Both the position numbers and the translations under genes were made by a program. A DNA stretch of 64,000 nt from Adiantum capillus-veneris (lineage: Eukaryota > Streptophyta > Polypodiopsida > Polypodiales > Pteridaceae). Location: NCBI GenBank assembly GCA_014529385.2, contig CM043967.1, forward strand, positions 81,354,278-81,418,277, written 5' to 3'. The number at the start of each line of letters is the position of its first letter. The first letter of the stretch is position 1. Below the pieces are notes generated by a model, which saw only the letters and a list, made by a program, of their open reading frames with translations, searched no databases and was not told where the DNA came from. This document shows, in pieces, positions 10,947 through 22,449 of this stretch.

Positions 10947-11858
10947 ATGCATATATTAGCATACTAAACATGATAAACAAGCATGGAACACTCTTGTACA
11001 CATCCAAAAAGCTCATATATGCCTATGTATATGAAAAAGCAACCACCAAGTGGATAGTTTCTCAGAAACGAGAAGTAGAGAGAGAAAGACATGATGGGTC
11101 CATAGAGCCTCTTAGCCCGATCAAGAAGTGATTATTAGTGGTCAAAAACTTCTTGCTTTGCTACAAGAGAGTTGTGATGAGAGCGTTTTTACCACGGAGT
11201 TGATGTAGAGCGCATACACTATGAAAAGAGAACAAAATATTGTAAGTAGAGAGAGATTGTTCTTCTTTTTCTTCCCACAAATGAGAGAGAATGGAGATGG
11301 CGATGGAGAGATTGCACCACTCCATATAATACGTATGCATAGTCTCGTAGTAATATACGTAAAAGTCAACATTAAAAACTGAGTAGAATTGCTCCTTATG
11401 TGCTAGTTCTGCAAGTCTAAAGTGTGCCCCAAGTTAGCAGATATCACCCCTTCTCTTGCCAAGATTAGCTCAAGATTTTGGAATTCTTTTACCAAAACAA
11501 GACACTGCTTTTGGAAGTCAACCCTTATCCCTTCCCTTGCTACAATTTGATTAATTAAAATGGTATATCGACAACTAATGTGGTTGTGGCTGAACTAAGT
11601 TGCAATGTGATGCTCTGGTGTAATTGCGGCCTTCCAATATTGCCACAATGTATTTAAAATGCTTCTTTTTTAATAAAAATAATCTTTATAAAATTTCATT
11701 TTAACACCCGTCTCTTCAATGTATGGCCATTTTTCACCCAAACGATGACCAAGTCATTTTAAAACACACCACTTTTTGAAAACACTAAAAATGTAAGAAT
11801 AAACGCGTGGCTAAGTAAATATTAGAGTGGTTTTCTTAATGTAGACATATAATTTTCA

Positions 11859-11862
<4 letters not shown>
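10947..11862. other. No supported gene
   Basis: AT-rich sequence with short chance reading frames. I saw no domain signature, repeat boundary or RNA gene. Confidence 0.5.
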
Positions 11863-11906
<44 letters not shown>

Positions 11907-11913
11907 AGGGAGG
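11863..11913. repeat. (GA)n microsatellite passing into GGGA repeats
   Basis: About 19 uninterrupted AG units to 11900, then 'ggagggaggg'. It lies at or near the outer part of the left Copia-1 LTR. Confidence 0.9.
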
Positions 11914-12159
11914 AAGAGAGAATACACACATGATATATGTGGTTCACCCAATGTGGGCTACGTCCATGAGAAAGCAACCACTTAATTTCTTTGTACATCA
12001 AACTAGAAGTAGGTTACAAAGCTATTAGCAACCCTTAATGAAACTCCCGCCTTGCTTCACTCTCTTTCACCACCTCATACACTTCACTTGCTCACACACC
12101 ATAATGCACCACATTTGCATTTTGTGTGTAGAAGAGGCCTCCTTTTATAGGCCAAAATG

Positions 12160-12578
12160 GGCTATCCTCTCTCATGAGAGACAACCGTGTGTAGCCAACC
12201 TTGTGTAGAGAAATCCAAGCAGAACTTCTTCATGTACCCATGTGTAGCCACCCTTAAGTCGACAAGTTTGCCTAGAAGTTCGCCACTGGTCTTTGAACGT
12301 TTGCCACCAACCATTGAATTCCACCATCATCCAAGGACTTCCAACCCACTGGTCAACCAACCATTGACCTCGGTCCATCGACCAACCGGCCATTTTTTTA
12401 TCACTTTTCAGATGATAATATTATGACAAAAAGGAATATCCTAGCAAATAATTTTTGGTTTTTTGGTGAGTGATATTTCTTATGCACAATAACTTCTCCT
12501 CATAGCCAGGCCTTACAAATGCTCTTCGTTTTTTAGTAAAAAAAATTACAAGGGGTGAATCAGGCTCCATACTTAACA
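12160..12578 (-). repeat. Copia-1 left LTR (defined part)
   Basis: Similar to 19056-19427: both contain 'catgagagacaa', 'gtgtagagaaatccaag', 'gaatttttggttttttg'-like and 'acaaggggtgaatcag' blocks and end 'ccatacttaaca'. The LTR probably extends further left than the part that can be compared. Confidence 0.75.
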
Positions 12579-12687
12579 ATCTCCCACGTGGAGACTGATC
12601 TCCATACCAAACATGTGATTTCTTTCCATTCTGGCTTGTTATCCTTGAATGCCTATTAAAGATAAGAAAAAGCTCAGCTTTTCCTTG

Positions 12688-13128
12688 TTAACCACCTTTG
12701 TTAACCACCTTCTCTCTCTCCTTGCTTATGTGCATCTTTCCCAACTTTAGTTGTCTCTCTTCCAAAACAGTACGTATGAAGTGATATTTCACTTTGATGT
12801 GATTTGTCCTTGAGTGAAAGACTAGATTCTTTGCTAGATGAATGGAATTTTGACTGTGACTATACAAGACACAATTGTCTTCCTTGTATCCAAGCTCCTC
12901 CAACAATATGTGAAGCCACAGAATCTCTTTGCTTGCTTCCGTAAGAGCTACATGTTCCGCTTCCGTAGTAGAAAGTGAGACCACTTCGTGCAACATTGAA
13001 GCCCAACTTACTGTTGTGCCTCCAATCATGAAAATATTGCAAGTAGTGCTCCTTTGAGTATCTTTGTCACCTACCATATCTGCAATAGCATACCCTTGCA
13101 AGAAAATGTTCATGCCTCCAAAACACAA
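12688..13128 (-). pseudogene. Copia-1 RNase H domain
   Basis: This minus-strand frame of about 146 codons carries typical copia RNase H blocks: 'GYAIADMVGDKDTQRSTT', 'VSLSTTEAEHVALTEASKE' and 'HSRTNHIKVKYHFIR'. Copia RNase H closes the polyprotein, and the left LTR follows 110 bp downstream, as expected. It is open, but separated from the rest of pol by stops. Confidence 0.85.
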
Positions 13129-13342
13129 ATCATTTGTGATTGTCCCCTTTAGATACCTTAGTATCCACTTTGTAGCTTGCCAATGCTCTTTACCTAGATT
13201 ATCCTACTCACAACTCCCACTACATGTGCAATATCTGGCCTTGCTTAGACCATAGCATACATTAGACAACCTACCACTGCAACATATGGAACTTTAGACA
13301 TGTACACTATCTCCTCTTGCGTCATTGGACACATATCTTTGG

Positions 13343-13951
13343 TTAGTTGAAAGTGACTAGCCAAAGGTGTAGAAATTGATTTTCATTTTGCAATGCAAAC
13401 CTTTCTAATATCTTCTTGATGTATTCCTCTTGAGATAGCTTAAGTGTATTCTTTATCCTATCCCTTGATATCTTCATACAAAGTATCCACTTTGCAACAC
13501 CTAAACCTTTCATTGAAAAAGATATGGACAACTTCTCTTTTAGGTCTTTGATATCCTGCATGTTAGCAATTGCAATCAGCATATGTCATCAACATACAAC
13601 ATTAGGATGATAAATCTCCCATCTCCCAAATTCTTCATGTACACAATGATCTAAGTCGCATCCTCTAAATCCATGATCCAACATCCATCAGTTGAACTTT
13701 AGGTACCAATGTCTTGATGCTTGCTCAGACTATATAGTCTTTTTTTTAACGTACAAACCATTTTCTCCTTACCCTCTTCTATATATCCCTTTGGTTGAAG
13801 CATGTAGAAATTCTCCTCCAATTTCCCATGAGTTAACGGTGTGTTAACATCCATTTATCAAGATTCAAGTCATAGGTAGCCACAAGGTCTAAGACAAACT
13901 TAATGGAATTCATTTTTACAACAAGAGAAAATATATCATTGAGGTCAGTAC
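13343..13951 (-). pseudogene. Copia-1 reverse transcriptase, downstream part
   Basis: The fragment at 13343-13582 matches the copia block 'DLKEKLS..F.MKGLGVAKWIL.MKISRDR..NTLKLSQEEYIKKILERF' in pattern. Upstream, 13830-13945 reads 'DIFSLVVKMNSIKFVLDLVA' across the usual 'EIFSPVVKMTSIR' position. The catalytic region between them is frameshifted and contains stops. The fragment continues across the insertion into 16822-16974. Confidence 0.8.
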
Positions 13952-14377
13952 TGAGGCGGTCCAGGGCGCGGGCAACAAGATTGGCAGCCTCTAAACACCC
14001 CTCAAGGCTCCCGTGTTGCGCAACTGGGGCTGGGGCAATGACAAGCAACGAACAACAACAAACCCACAACCAAACAAGTGAAGGGGTACCACCTACTTAT
14101 GGTATGCAAACTAGGATGCAAGAGAGATTTTGTCACACCCAATAAGATGCGCCGCAAAACACACACAAGAAATCTCACACCAAGACACACACCAAATGGA
14201 GCAAGGAGACCTAGAGCAAAGGGAAGAGAGAGAGAGAGAGGGAGAGAGAGAGAGAGAGAGACAAATGGAACTTTCATAATACCCTGTTTGTGACTTGCAA
14301 ATGGAGATGGTTTGTTTTGATGCTATCATAGAGCTTGTACAAAACTAAGTCATGCTTAGTAAATGCTAAACATTGCC

Positions 14378-14434
<57 letters not shown>

Positions 14435-15253
14435 TCTTAGGGTGTGGGAGACCTCTCACCAGAATACCCTCTTACAATGGACACAAAATTGGCAATGACA
14501 ACACACTAAAACACTTTCTAAAACAAGATCAAATGATAGAAACTTAAAATACACAAGTCACCTTGAATTCATCAAACCGTATTGCACAAGTGGAAGGACA
14601 AATATTTGAACGTTGAATCATGCCTTTGATGCACCAAACCTCAATTTATTGATGATGGAGGAATATATACAATAGTGGTTTTGAATTTTTGAACTCGCGC
14701 TAAGCTCATAAAGTGGTTGTTGGGTGAAAGCATGTTAACGTGACACACTTTTTGTGCTAGTTGGCATTTTCAAATTAGCACACCATAAAATATTTTGGCA
14801 TTCAATAAATTTTTTACAAATAATATCAAAATTTGTCGTAGGTTCTAAGTTTGGTCTCCTTGTTTCAAGAGCTTTCTACTGATATATCATATGTCATGTA
14901 TTTTGGAGATGTAGCTCATGTTATTGTACTAGTTAGCGTATGTCAAAATTGTGTTAGTGAGCATTGTCCGGGACAACAAATTTAGTGACATTTTAACATG
15001 CTTCTATCCTGCTACGCCTAAGTCTCTCCTCACACATAAAGTGTTGGTGTGCTATGTGAGATATTGGAGGTGATTTACAAGAAGGAGAGGGGCTTATTTA
15101 TAGGTTGGAGACGAATAAACGAACAAATCAGGATTATGAAATTTTTCTGAATATCAAAACATTGGGGGCCTCTTTTTTTTGCTTGAGTCATGGATGTGGA
15201 CTCAAAAAAGAGCATTAGTGATGGTAGATAAGGTGAAAGTAAATTTTTAAGAA

Positions 15254-15290
<37 letters not shown>

Positions 15291-16814
15291 CTATGCACAT
15301 GTCTTGAGGTGAGGTGCCTTTTATGGTTAGGTAAATGGATATTTTGTGTTAGTAGGTTAGTGGTTAGTGTTAGTAGTTTGTAATTAGTAGGATGGGATAA
15401 AATTACATGGCATATGCACTCAAGGTGCATTATATGATTTATATAAGGATAACAATTAAGAGAAGGATTAGAATATACACTATTTAATAGAAACCACAAG
15501 ATGGAAAGAAAAATTTCCACCTATCTCCTCCAGTGAATGAAGCAGTTGTAGAACTCTATCGATGTAGTTCTTGTGACCATGGAAAAGTAAATTCTCCTTC
15601 ATCAAACTCCTCCTTTTGGAGAGCTTGATCTTGGTTATTTGATGATTTTTTCTTGTTTTGTGAAAGGATGAAGAGGTTATGATAATATGAGTTTGATTCT
15701 AGAGAGAGAAATTGAGCTATATATGTGTAGAGATGATAATTTTGCGCTATGGAGTAAGGGAGATATGGGAATGGCGAAGAAGATGAAAGAAGCCATCAAA
15801 GTTGTAGGTTTGAGTAAGGGATGGAGAGGAATGAGTGTGTGTGTGTGTGTGTGGAAAGGAGGTGAGAGAAGATTATGGGCTACTTATGAGGAAAGTGGGC
15901 AGATTGGGGTCCACTCAAAAAATCCCATCTCACCAGTGGTAGCTCCAAAAATTATCACAAATTTTGAGTTGATTATTCAGCTCTTGGTCCACAGTTTGTT
16001 TTGTAACCACCACTTCAAATTCGAGTGGAGATGAATACAAAAAATCCAACCAAAATGCCTATTTTTCTTTACAAAAAAGTCTTCAATGGCCCCCCTTTTG
16101 TTGAATTTTCATAAAGTTCCAAAGCTAAGCCCCTCCTTGCATGAGAGCATGACCTAATAGATTCCTAGGGGTTTGAAAATATGCATGGTTATGGATTATG
16201 CATAAATATAATATATGGATATGATGAAAAATAACATGCTAGTATATATAAACATCTCATGGAATCTAGAATAGTGTGGGCTATATATATATATAATAAA
16301 TAAATGAAATATAGGGAATCAAATGAGAAGAGCTCTCATTTTTTTTATTGATGTATATTTATCTAAAAGAGGGAAGAATGAAACACTGTAGAAAGTAGGA
16401 ATTTAGTAAAAGGCAATGACTGATGGTGTAAGGTGATTTTTTTATAGAATACATAGGTAAGAAAGATATGGTGAGTAAATGTACATACTATACTTAGGTA
16501 AATAACACACATCTAGGAAAAAATATTTAAATAAATACCAAAAAAATTATAATAAAAATACCTATATTTGGTCCCTATAAACAATGAAATACTTTATACA
16601 TAAAAGGACCATAATATACTTTGGCTTTTATTTTTATTTATTTATTTGGCTCAACTAGCCCAGTGACTAGCTCAGTGAGGGTTTTTAAGGAGATATGGAG
16701 AAAGTCCCCCAACTCACACACGCCTATGTACAATGAAAGGTAGGGATAGCGATGGTGTATTTTTGTAGGGTGACGTAGCTCACTATGGCAGTTTTGGATA
16801 GCCAAAAACGGCTA
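13952..16814. mobile_element. Unclassified 2.86-kb insertion with 7-bp target duplication
   Basis: The copia frame is interrupted exactly here. 'TCAGTAC' occurs at 13945-13951 and again at 16815-16821; removing one copy and the insert restores the copia reading '..QKKGTD|LNDIFS..'. The insert begins 'tgaggcggtcc' and ends 'tagccaaaaacggcta', a small hairpin (TAGCC-6 nt-GGCTA). I found no terminal inverted repeat, LTR pair, poly-A tail or domain. It contains (GA)n at about 14229-14262 and 15254-15284 and (CA)27 at 14379-14432. Confidence 0.7.
14379..14432. repeat. (AC)27 microsatellite
   Basis: Uninterrupted AC dinucleotides, 54 bp. Poly-His/Thr and poly-Cys/Val reading frames across it are artefacts. 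Confidence 0.97.
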
Positions 16815-16974
16815 TCAGTACCTTTTTTCTGAGGAAACCCCCCTTTACCAAAAGCTTTGACTTGTACCTTTTCTCTTCCCCTTCGTCTTCCTTTAGTTTG
16901 TATACCCATTTGCTTTGTAATACACTCTTACATTTAGTCAAATCAACCAACTCCCATGTTTGGTTGTGATGCAA
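16815..16974 (-). pseudogene. Copia-1 reverse transcriptase, N-terminal part
   Basis: The minus frame reads 'MHHNQTWELVDLTKCKSVLQ' and then 'KWVYKLKEDEGEEKRYKSKL', the classic start of copia reverse transcriptase. It is cut by the insertion at 16814 after '..QKKGTD'. Confidence 0.85.
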
Positions 16975-17483
16975 TTCGTACTTCTCTGCCTACATGCTCT
17001 TCGTCCATTCTTTTTTGGATTCATGTTGCATGGCTTATTCATATGACTCTGGCTCTCTAGAATCTTAGAACAAGAGATGGTTGAAGGAAGAACTGAATCT
17101 CTTTGGAGGTCTACTTACTCTTGTAAATCTTTGGAACATAGGTTGAGGTTCCTCATCTGGTTGACATTGTTACAAGTTGTCACCACTTGCAATCCTTGAT
17201 ACTTCACTTTCCTCAAGCTCCATGTGTACTCATCTCATATACTTTTATTTGTTTTCTTACAAGTAATCTTTGTACATATTATGTTCACTAAACATTACAA
17301 CTTTACTCCTAAAAATTTCACCATATTCAGGATCCCATAAGCAATACCCGAAGTCTGCTTCTCCATTGCCAATGAAGAGACACTTATTGGACTACATATA
17401 GCTTTGACTTCCATCTATGTGCATAAAATCCTTGCATCCGAATACTTTTAGAATGCATAATTCACCGGTTTACCTATCCATGC

Positions 17484-17837
17484 CTATTTTGGAACTCCTC
17501 TATCCAGTGCCATTAAGGGTGGCCAGTTTATCAAGTACATATATGTACTTACTGCTTCTGCCCAAAGCTCAAACGACAGGCCCATATGTAGCCACATGCT
17601 TTGTGCTTGCTCCATGGTTGTCCTATTCATCCTTTCTGATACTCCATTCTGTTGAGGTTTTCTTGTGGTTTTATTATACCTCCAAATGCCATTGCTAGCA
17701 CAAAAACTTTCAAAAGCTTGGCTGCAATACTCACCTCCATTCTTGGATCTAAGGTATTTAAGCTTGGTACCTACTTCATTTTCCACAAAGGATTTCCATC
17801 TTTGAAATATAAAAAACACATCAGATTTGTTTTTCAT
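17484..17837 (-). pseudogene. Copia-1 integrase core fragment
   Basis: The minus frame of 117 codons shows copia integrase blocks: 'KSDVFFIFQRWKSFVENE', 'LKYLRSKNGGEYCSQAFESF' (the usual SDNGGEY, with D changed to K) and 'PQQNGVSERMNRTTMEQAQS', which contains the catalytic glutamate. The second catalytic aspartate is therefore lost. Upstream and downstream parts are frameshifted. Confidence 0.88.
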
Positions 17838-18340
17838 TGCATAAACCCATTCCTAGTTGCATCATCCATGAATGTTGCATAGTCCAACAAACCACCAAGG
17901 GATTGTGTACTCCTAGGAACCCATACATCGTCATAATGAACCAATTAAAGTTTTTTACTTTTTCTTTCATATTTTATTTTTAGGAGTTTTACCCTCTTTT
18001 GTTTACCATAAACACAATCCTCACAAAATTCTAGGTCCACCTATTTCAAACCTGATAGAAGCTTCTTCAATTGAAGGAATTTCATTCCTTTGGCACTCAT
18101 ATGACCTAGCCAATAGTGCCACACCACACCATCAACTTTTATAGCTGTTTCACAAGTTGAAAATTGTACGTTGATCATACATAGGTATAGTGTATCACTC
18201 CTTATCTCCTTTTACAACCACCAAAGATCCTTTTGAGATCTTCCAATGTTTGGTTTCAAATGCGTTGCTTCATCGTCCAATTAATTTGTAGAGATCAAGT
18301 TTTTGCAAAGAGAGGGAACATGCCTAATGTCTTTAAGCTT

Positions 18341-19055
18341 TCATTGATTTTCATTTGTTGTTTTGATAGAAACTATATCTTTGTCGTCAATTTCACAAGC
18401 TTCATCCTCTCCCAAGTATACATACCCAAAATTATCTTTGGTGTAATCTTGAAAATACTGCTTGTTGGGTGTCACATGGAATGAAGCTCCAGAATCTACT
18501 ATCCAAGCATTATAAACATTGTCCAATAATAAACTTAGAGCATCTTGCTCCACTTTACCTGCCACGTTGGCCTTCGATGTTGGCTTGTTGTCTTGAGACT
18601 CTGACTCCTTCTTCTTCTTGGACCAATAATTCTTTTTGCTGCAATTCCAACATTTGAAAACCAACTTTATGTGCGACTTGCTCCACCTTGAAAGATCACG
18701 ACCCTTTTGATTCTTGAAATTTTCCTTCTTCGGTCTTCCTATTGTATCCACTAATAGTGTAGCACTTGATGATTCACTTGTGCTTCTCCTTTGCATTTCC
18801 TCGTGTAAGAGAACATCCACAACATCATCAAATTTGAGAGTATTTGAACCAAAGATTGAGTTACTTACTTCCATCACAAAGTTGTTCAACCTATTTGCAA
18901 AGAATATAGTATTAGGAGAGCTTGCAGTTCATTGTCAAAGATGACCTTCATCGATTGAAGTTGACTTATGTTGGTGCTAAAGTCATTTAGGTGTTTTGCA
19001 ATCCAATCACTCTTTGCTATTTTTCGATTGAACAATAGCTTCATGAGAAATACCT
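18341..19055 (-). pseudogene. Copia-1 Gag C-terminus and protease
   Basis: From 19055 downwards the minus strand gives a copia gag segment ('FLMKLLFNRKIAKSD', then 'HLNDF'). A degraded zinc knuckle follows, 'CWNCSKKNYWSKKK', in which the final Cys and the His are lost. Next comes an intact protease active site, 'AWIVDSGASFHVTP', near 18445-18490. The gag N-terminus is missing: at 19055 the sequence passes straight into LTR. Confidence 0.83.
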
Positions 19056-19427
19056 GATTGGATGCCCTATCTCATGAGAGACAATTGTGTGTAGCCACCC
19101 TTGTGTAGAGAAATCCAAGTAGACAAGTGCCCATGTGTAGCTTCCCTTGAGTAGACAAGTCTGCCAAGAAATCGGCCATTGACCATTGAATTCAGCCATC
19201 GGCCAAACTTTCGACCACCAGCCAACCAGCCATTTTTCAGTCACTTTTTGACCGTCGTGCGACCATAATATTCCGTCAAAAAGGAATATTTTTGCAAAGA
19301 ATTTTTGGTTTTTTGATCGGTGATTTTTCTTATGCACGATGGTTTCTCTTCAAAATGGGGGCCTTACAAATGTACCTTTTTTTGTAAATTGTTTTCACAA
19401 GGGGTGAATCAGCCTCCATACTTAACA
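19056..19427 (-). repeat. Copia-1 right LTR, truncated
   Basis: Partner of 12160-12578. Its outer end 'ccatacttaaca' is intact, but its inner end is lost by the deletion that removed the primer-binding site and gag start. Confidence 0.75.
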
Positions 19428-20627
19428 AAAAGCACAAAAAGCTAAGTATATTGTAAAAAGCAAAAAAAAAATCTAAAATTGAACCACAACTCCCCTTGTC
19501 CACCCAAACAATAAAACAAACTCACTTTTCATCGAAAAGCATCCAAAGTATGAAAGCTAAAAATTAGTGATAAAAGCATTCAAAAAGCAAATTTTTATAA
19601 AATTAAACTTTAGCATTCTCGGGACTCGTAGATTAAGAATTTGGTCTGCTTTTCACAAAAAGACACCGAAAATCACAAAAAGCAAGAAAATGCTAAAAAA
19701 AAGTATTTTCAAACCTGAACCAAATGACTTCTGACTTACTAGAACATGTGGTTTTGGTGAAATTGAAGTGTCTTCTCATGCCAAATTTTGGAATTTAGAG
19801 GCCTTGGTGCATTTTTGATAAGACGACAAAGTGAAAATGGATTTTTGCACTTTCTCCTAAGATATGGGTTCTATTCAACATATGTAAGTAAGTTGTGGTG
19901 GGATTTTGACAAAAATGAAGTGTTTTCAAGCAAAAAGATCATTATCTATATTTAAAACTCTTTGCAAAAACTTACTTTTCAAGTTACAAACATGTTCACT
20001 AGGTACTAGGTATAGTATAAAAACTTTAGCCCATTATAAACTTGGTTTTGTTGACTTAAAATGGATCCCCCACTTTGCTCTTTGGTCTTGATAGTTTTGT
20101 CTGTGACTCTTGATGTTGGAGATTTCTCCCACTTTGGAGTGTATGGACTTGTCCAGTAAGTTGTATGGATCCGCTTCGTCAGTTTTGGAGCAGTTCCGAG
20201 TTGATTTGTGGCTGTAGGTAATAATGATGCTTTGCACATCCGAATCTTTTTATAATTCCATAGGCATCACTTGATGTTTCCACATGAGCACAACAATGTA
20301 CATTGTTTACTAACTCTATGTAGAAGTTTCCCATGAAGTCCTTACTCAATTCTAACACTTTGTACAAATTGAGTTTATTATCTATAGACCACCCTAAACC
20401 CTAGTCAAATGGTCATATGAGCTTGTGGGAGTGTTCTATAGGTCTATGATATGGCCCCCTTTAATTTTCATTCACTTTGGCTAGACTGGTCACTATAGTC
20501 AATTTTGCATCCTTTCATCCTAGAGAGACCCTACTGACTTAGGTTTTTTTTGGGCTACCCATTTGTCAAACCCGGGATAAAACAAATTCATTATTAGGTT
20601 AATAAATCACCCCTCATGTCTCGTGCA
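19428..20627. other. No supported gene
   Basis: AT-rich spacer with A-rich patches ('aaaagcacaaaaagc'). There are no domain signatures or RNA genes. The copia-like PPT/LTR signals on either side belong to the flanking elements. Confidence 0.5.
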
Positions 20628-20632
20628 AGATT

Positions 20633-20953
20633 TGATGGGAATGGGATCATGCTAGCTAGGGTGGATGAAAGAGAAACATAGTGCAAGTGTGTGAGTGTGC
20701 GTAAGCAAGATTATCGCTCAAGTGAATTAGGTTCCAAGATAGATTAGCTTGGACTTATAAACACAATCTTGAGTGCTGACTTAGCTTAGCACATGCTGAC
20801 CATAGAAACGCATGTAATGCAAAATTGAAATGTATCGTTTATTCATGAAAGTGAGCTTTAAGTAGCTCTACAGCTTTTGAGTCCATTACATATGGGATAA
20901 TTCCCCCTCTTCCCTCCTTCACTCAAACTTTAGGTCAAAACCCACACTTTACA
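20633..20953 (-). repeat. Copia-2 left LTR
   Basis: 321 bp, closely matching 23666-23972 with small indels; preceded by AGATT. Confidence 0.93.
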
Positions 20954-21299
20954 ATCCTCCCTGACTAGGACAAAATACTGAAGATGTAATATCCACTACG
21001 GATGATAAGTTGGTGTCCACACAAGATGACAAAATCCGTACAAATGATAATATCCACACGGGAAAATAAAAGTTCTCCCCTACAAGTAGAGAGGCTGCAT
21101 CTTCAAAGTATGTCATCATAGAAGACAAGGTTGTTCTTGCCTTCATTTTATTATTTGTCCTCTACCATGTGAGTTGATCCTTTGATGGGTCTCTTCCCTT
21201 TTGTAGCTTCTATTATTGCTTCTACTATTGCTGCTTTCTCCACTGCTATTGCCTCCACTTGACTAGCACCGAGAAGGAGGATGTTCCTTCTTTACACAT

Positions 21300-22160
21300 T
21301 TGTTGCAAGCTTTGTTTTTGTAGAAATATTTTGCTACGTGTCCCATTCTTCCACATTCATAAAAATTTCTCCCTGTTGTCGATGGTGAATATCTTTCCCT
21401 TGAGGACGACGTGACAAAAGCCCCTCGTTATGATGTTAATGAATATTTTTGCTTTCATTCTTTTGCTTGAATGGAGTTGATGACATCTTGGAAAGGTGGA
21501 GCCGGTTCTTTTTCTTCAAGAATGGTGAGACTAAGTGGTCATATGAGGGTGGAATTGCACTTAAAAGTACGGTCACTTTATCATCTTCTGGTACTTCGCA
21601 CTGGATGTAAGTGAGCTGCGTGACAATGCTCTTAAACCTATTTTCTAGGCTAGCAATGTCCTCCCCTTCAGTCATCGTGATCTTGTAAGTTTTTCTTTTG
21701 AGACAAGCTTTACTTCTTTTGGCCCTAGCTCTGAAATTGCTCTCTAGAACATGCCAAGCTTCATGTGCATGCTTTCATTTGTCTATGAAATGCACATAGT
21801 TATCATGCAAGGAAGTTGTCTTTTGAGACTAACTTTACTTCTTTTGGCCCTAGCTCCAAAATTTCTCTCTAGAACATTCCAAGCTTCATGTGCATGCTTG
21901 CATTTGTCTATGAAATGCACATAGTTATCATGCAAGGAAGTTATGATGATTCCTAATGCTTGTTCATCTTTAGCCAAATTTTGTGCACTCATTATGAGCG
22001 TAGATGCTCTCGTATGTACTCCATCGGGTTTGGCTTGTTGCTCTAAGGAAGTGCTGATGACAGTCCATAAACACTTCTTTCATGAGGTATCCCCTTAACT
22101 TTGTTTGCCAGGTGTGAAACCCTTCCCTCTTGTACTTTTCTTTTCCCTTCTCTCCCATTG
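21300..22160 (-). pseudogene. Copia-2 Gag remnant with degraded zinc knuckle
   Basis: Reading the minus strand downward gives ordered copia gag blocks. 'GFHTWQTKLRGYLMKE' lies near 22110, 'DEQALGIIITSLHDNYVHFI' near 21950 (ALGII.SL region), 'HEAWNVLERNFGARAKRSK' near 21870, and 'DIASLENRFKSIVTQLTYI' near 21650. A zinc knuckle-like 'FYECGRMGHVAKYF' near 21330-21370 has its first and last cysteines lost. A 125-bp tandem duplication (units start 21695 and 21820) repeats the 'HEAW..LE.NFGARAK' segment and shifts the frame. Confidence 0.85.
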
Positions 22161-22288
22161 AGTTAATAGAGGGGTCTTAGCTTAGGATAATCTCTTAGCT
22201 AGTGTCTACCTCTTACACAAGCACGACTAAAAGATCATTTGCTTGCAAAAGTTGTTGTGCTTTGGTTGCATTAAAAATTTTTAATCGC

Positions 22289-22290
<2 letters not shown>

Positions 22291-22348
<58 letters not shown>
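22291..22348. repeat. (GA)n microsatellite in the Copia-2 leader
   Basis: About 29 GA units, located upstream of gag on the element's own strand. The poly-Ser/Leu frame here is an artefact. Confidence 0.95.
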
Positions 22349-22352
<4 letters not shown>

Positions 22353-22449
22353 GAGAGAGTAAGAAAATCCTTTTGAACTTTGTGAAGCTCCTCTTCACCG
22401 GGGTGAAGCCCCTCTTCACAATAGATTTTTTTAATTTAAAAAATTTGTA

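Larger units (their letters stand above)
12100..19427 (-). mobile_element. Copia-1: degenerate Ty1/copia element with an insertion
   Basis: LTR-like repeats at about 12160-12578 and 19056-19427 flank minus-strand copia domains in the canonical order gag, protease, integrase, reverse transcriptase, RNase H (19055 down to 12688). The left LTR ends 'acttaaca' and is followed by 'atctcccacgtgg', the copia polypurine tract read from the other strand. The outer left limit is uncertain, perhaps near 11850. Every domain is broken by stops or frameshifts. The reverse transcriptase is split by a 2.86-kb insertion, and the right LTR joins directly to mid-gag, so the primer-binding site and gag start are missing. 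Confidence 0.85.

Noticed and set aside
15687-16034. A 115-codon plus frame
   Set aside because: It includes a (GT)n run and shows no domain or conserved relative in the window.
13952-16814. A Helitron
   Set aside because: There is a small hairpin near the right end, but the insert has a 7-bp target duplication and lacks TC...CTRR ends between A and T.
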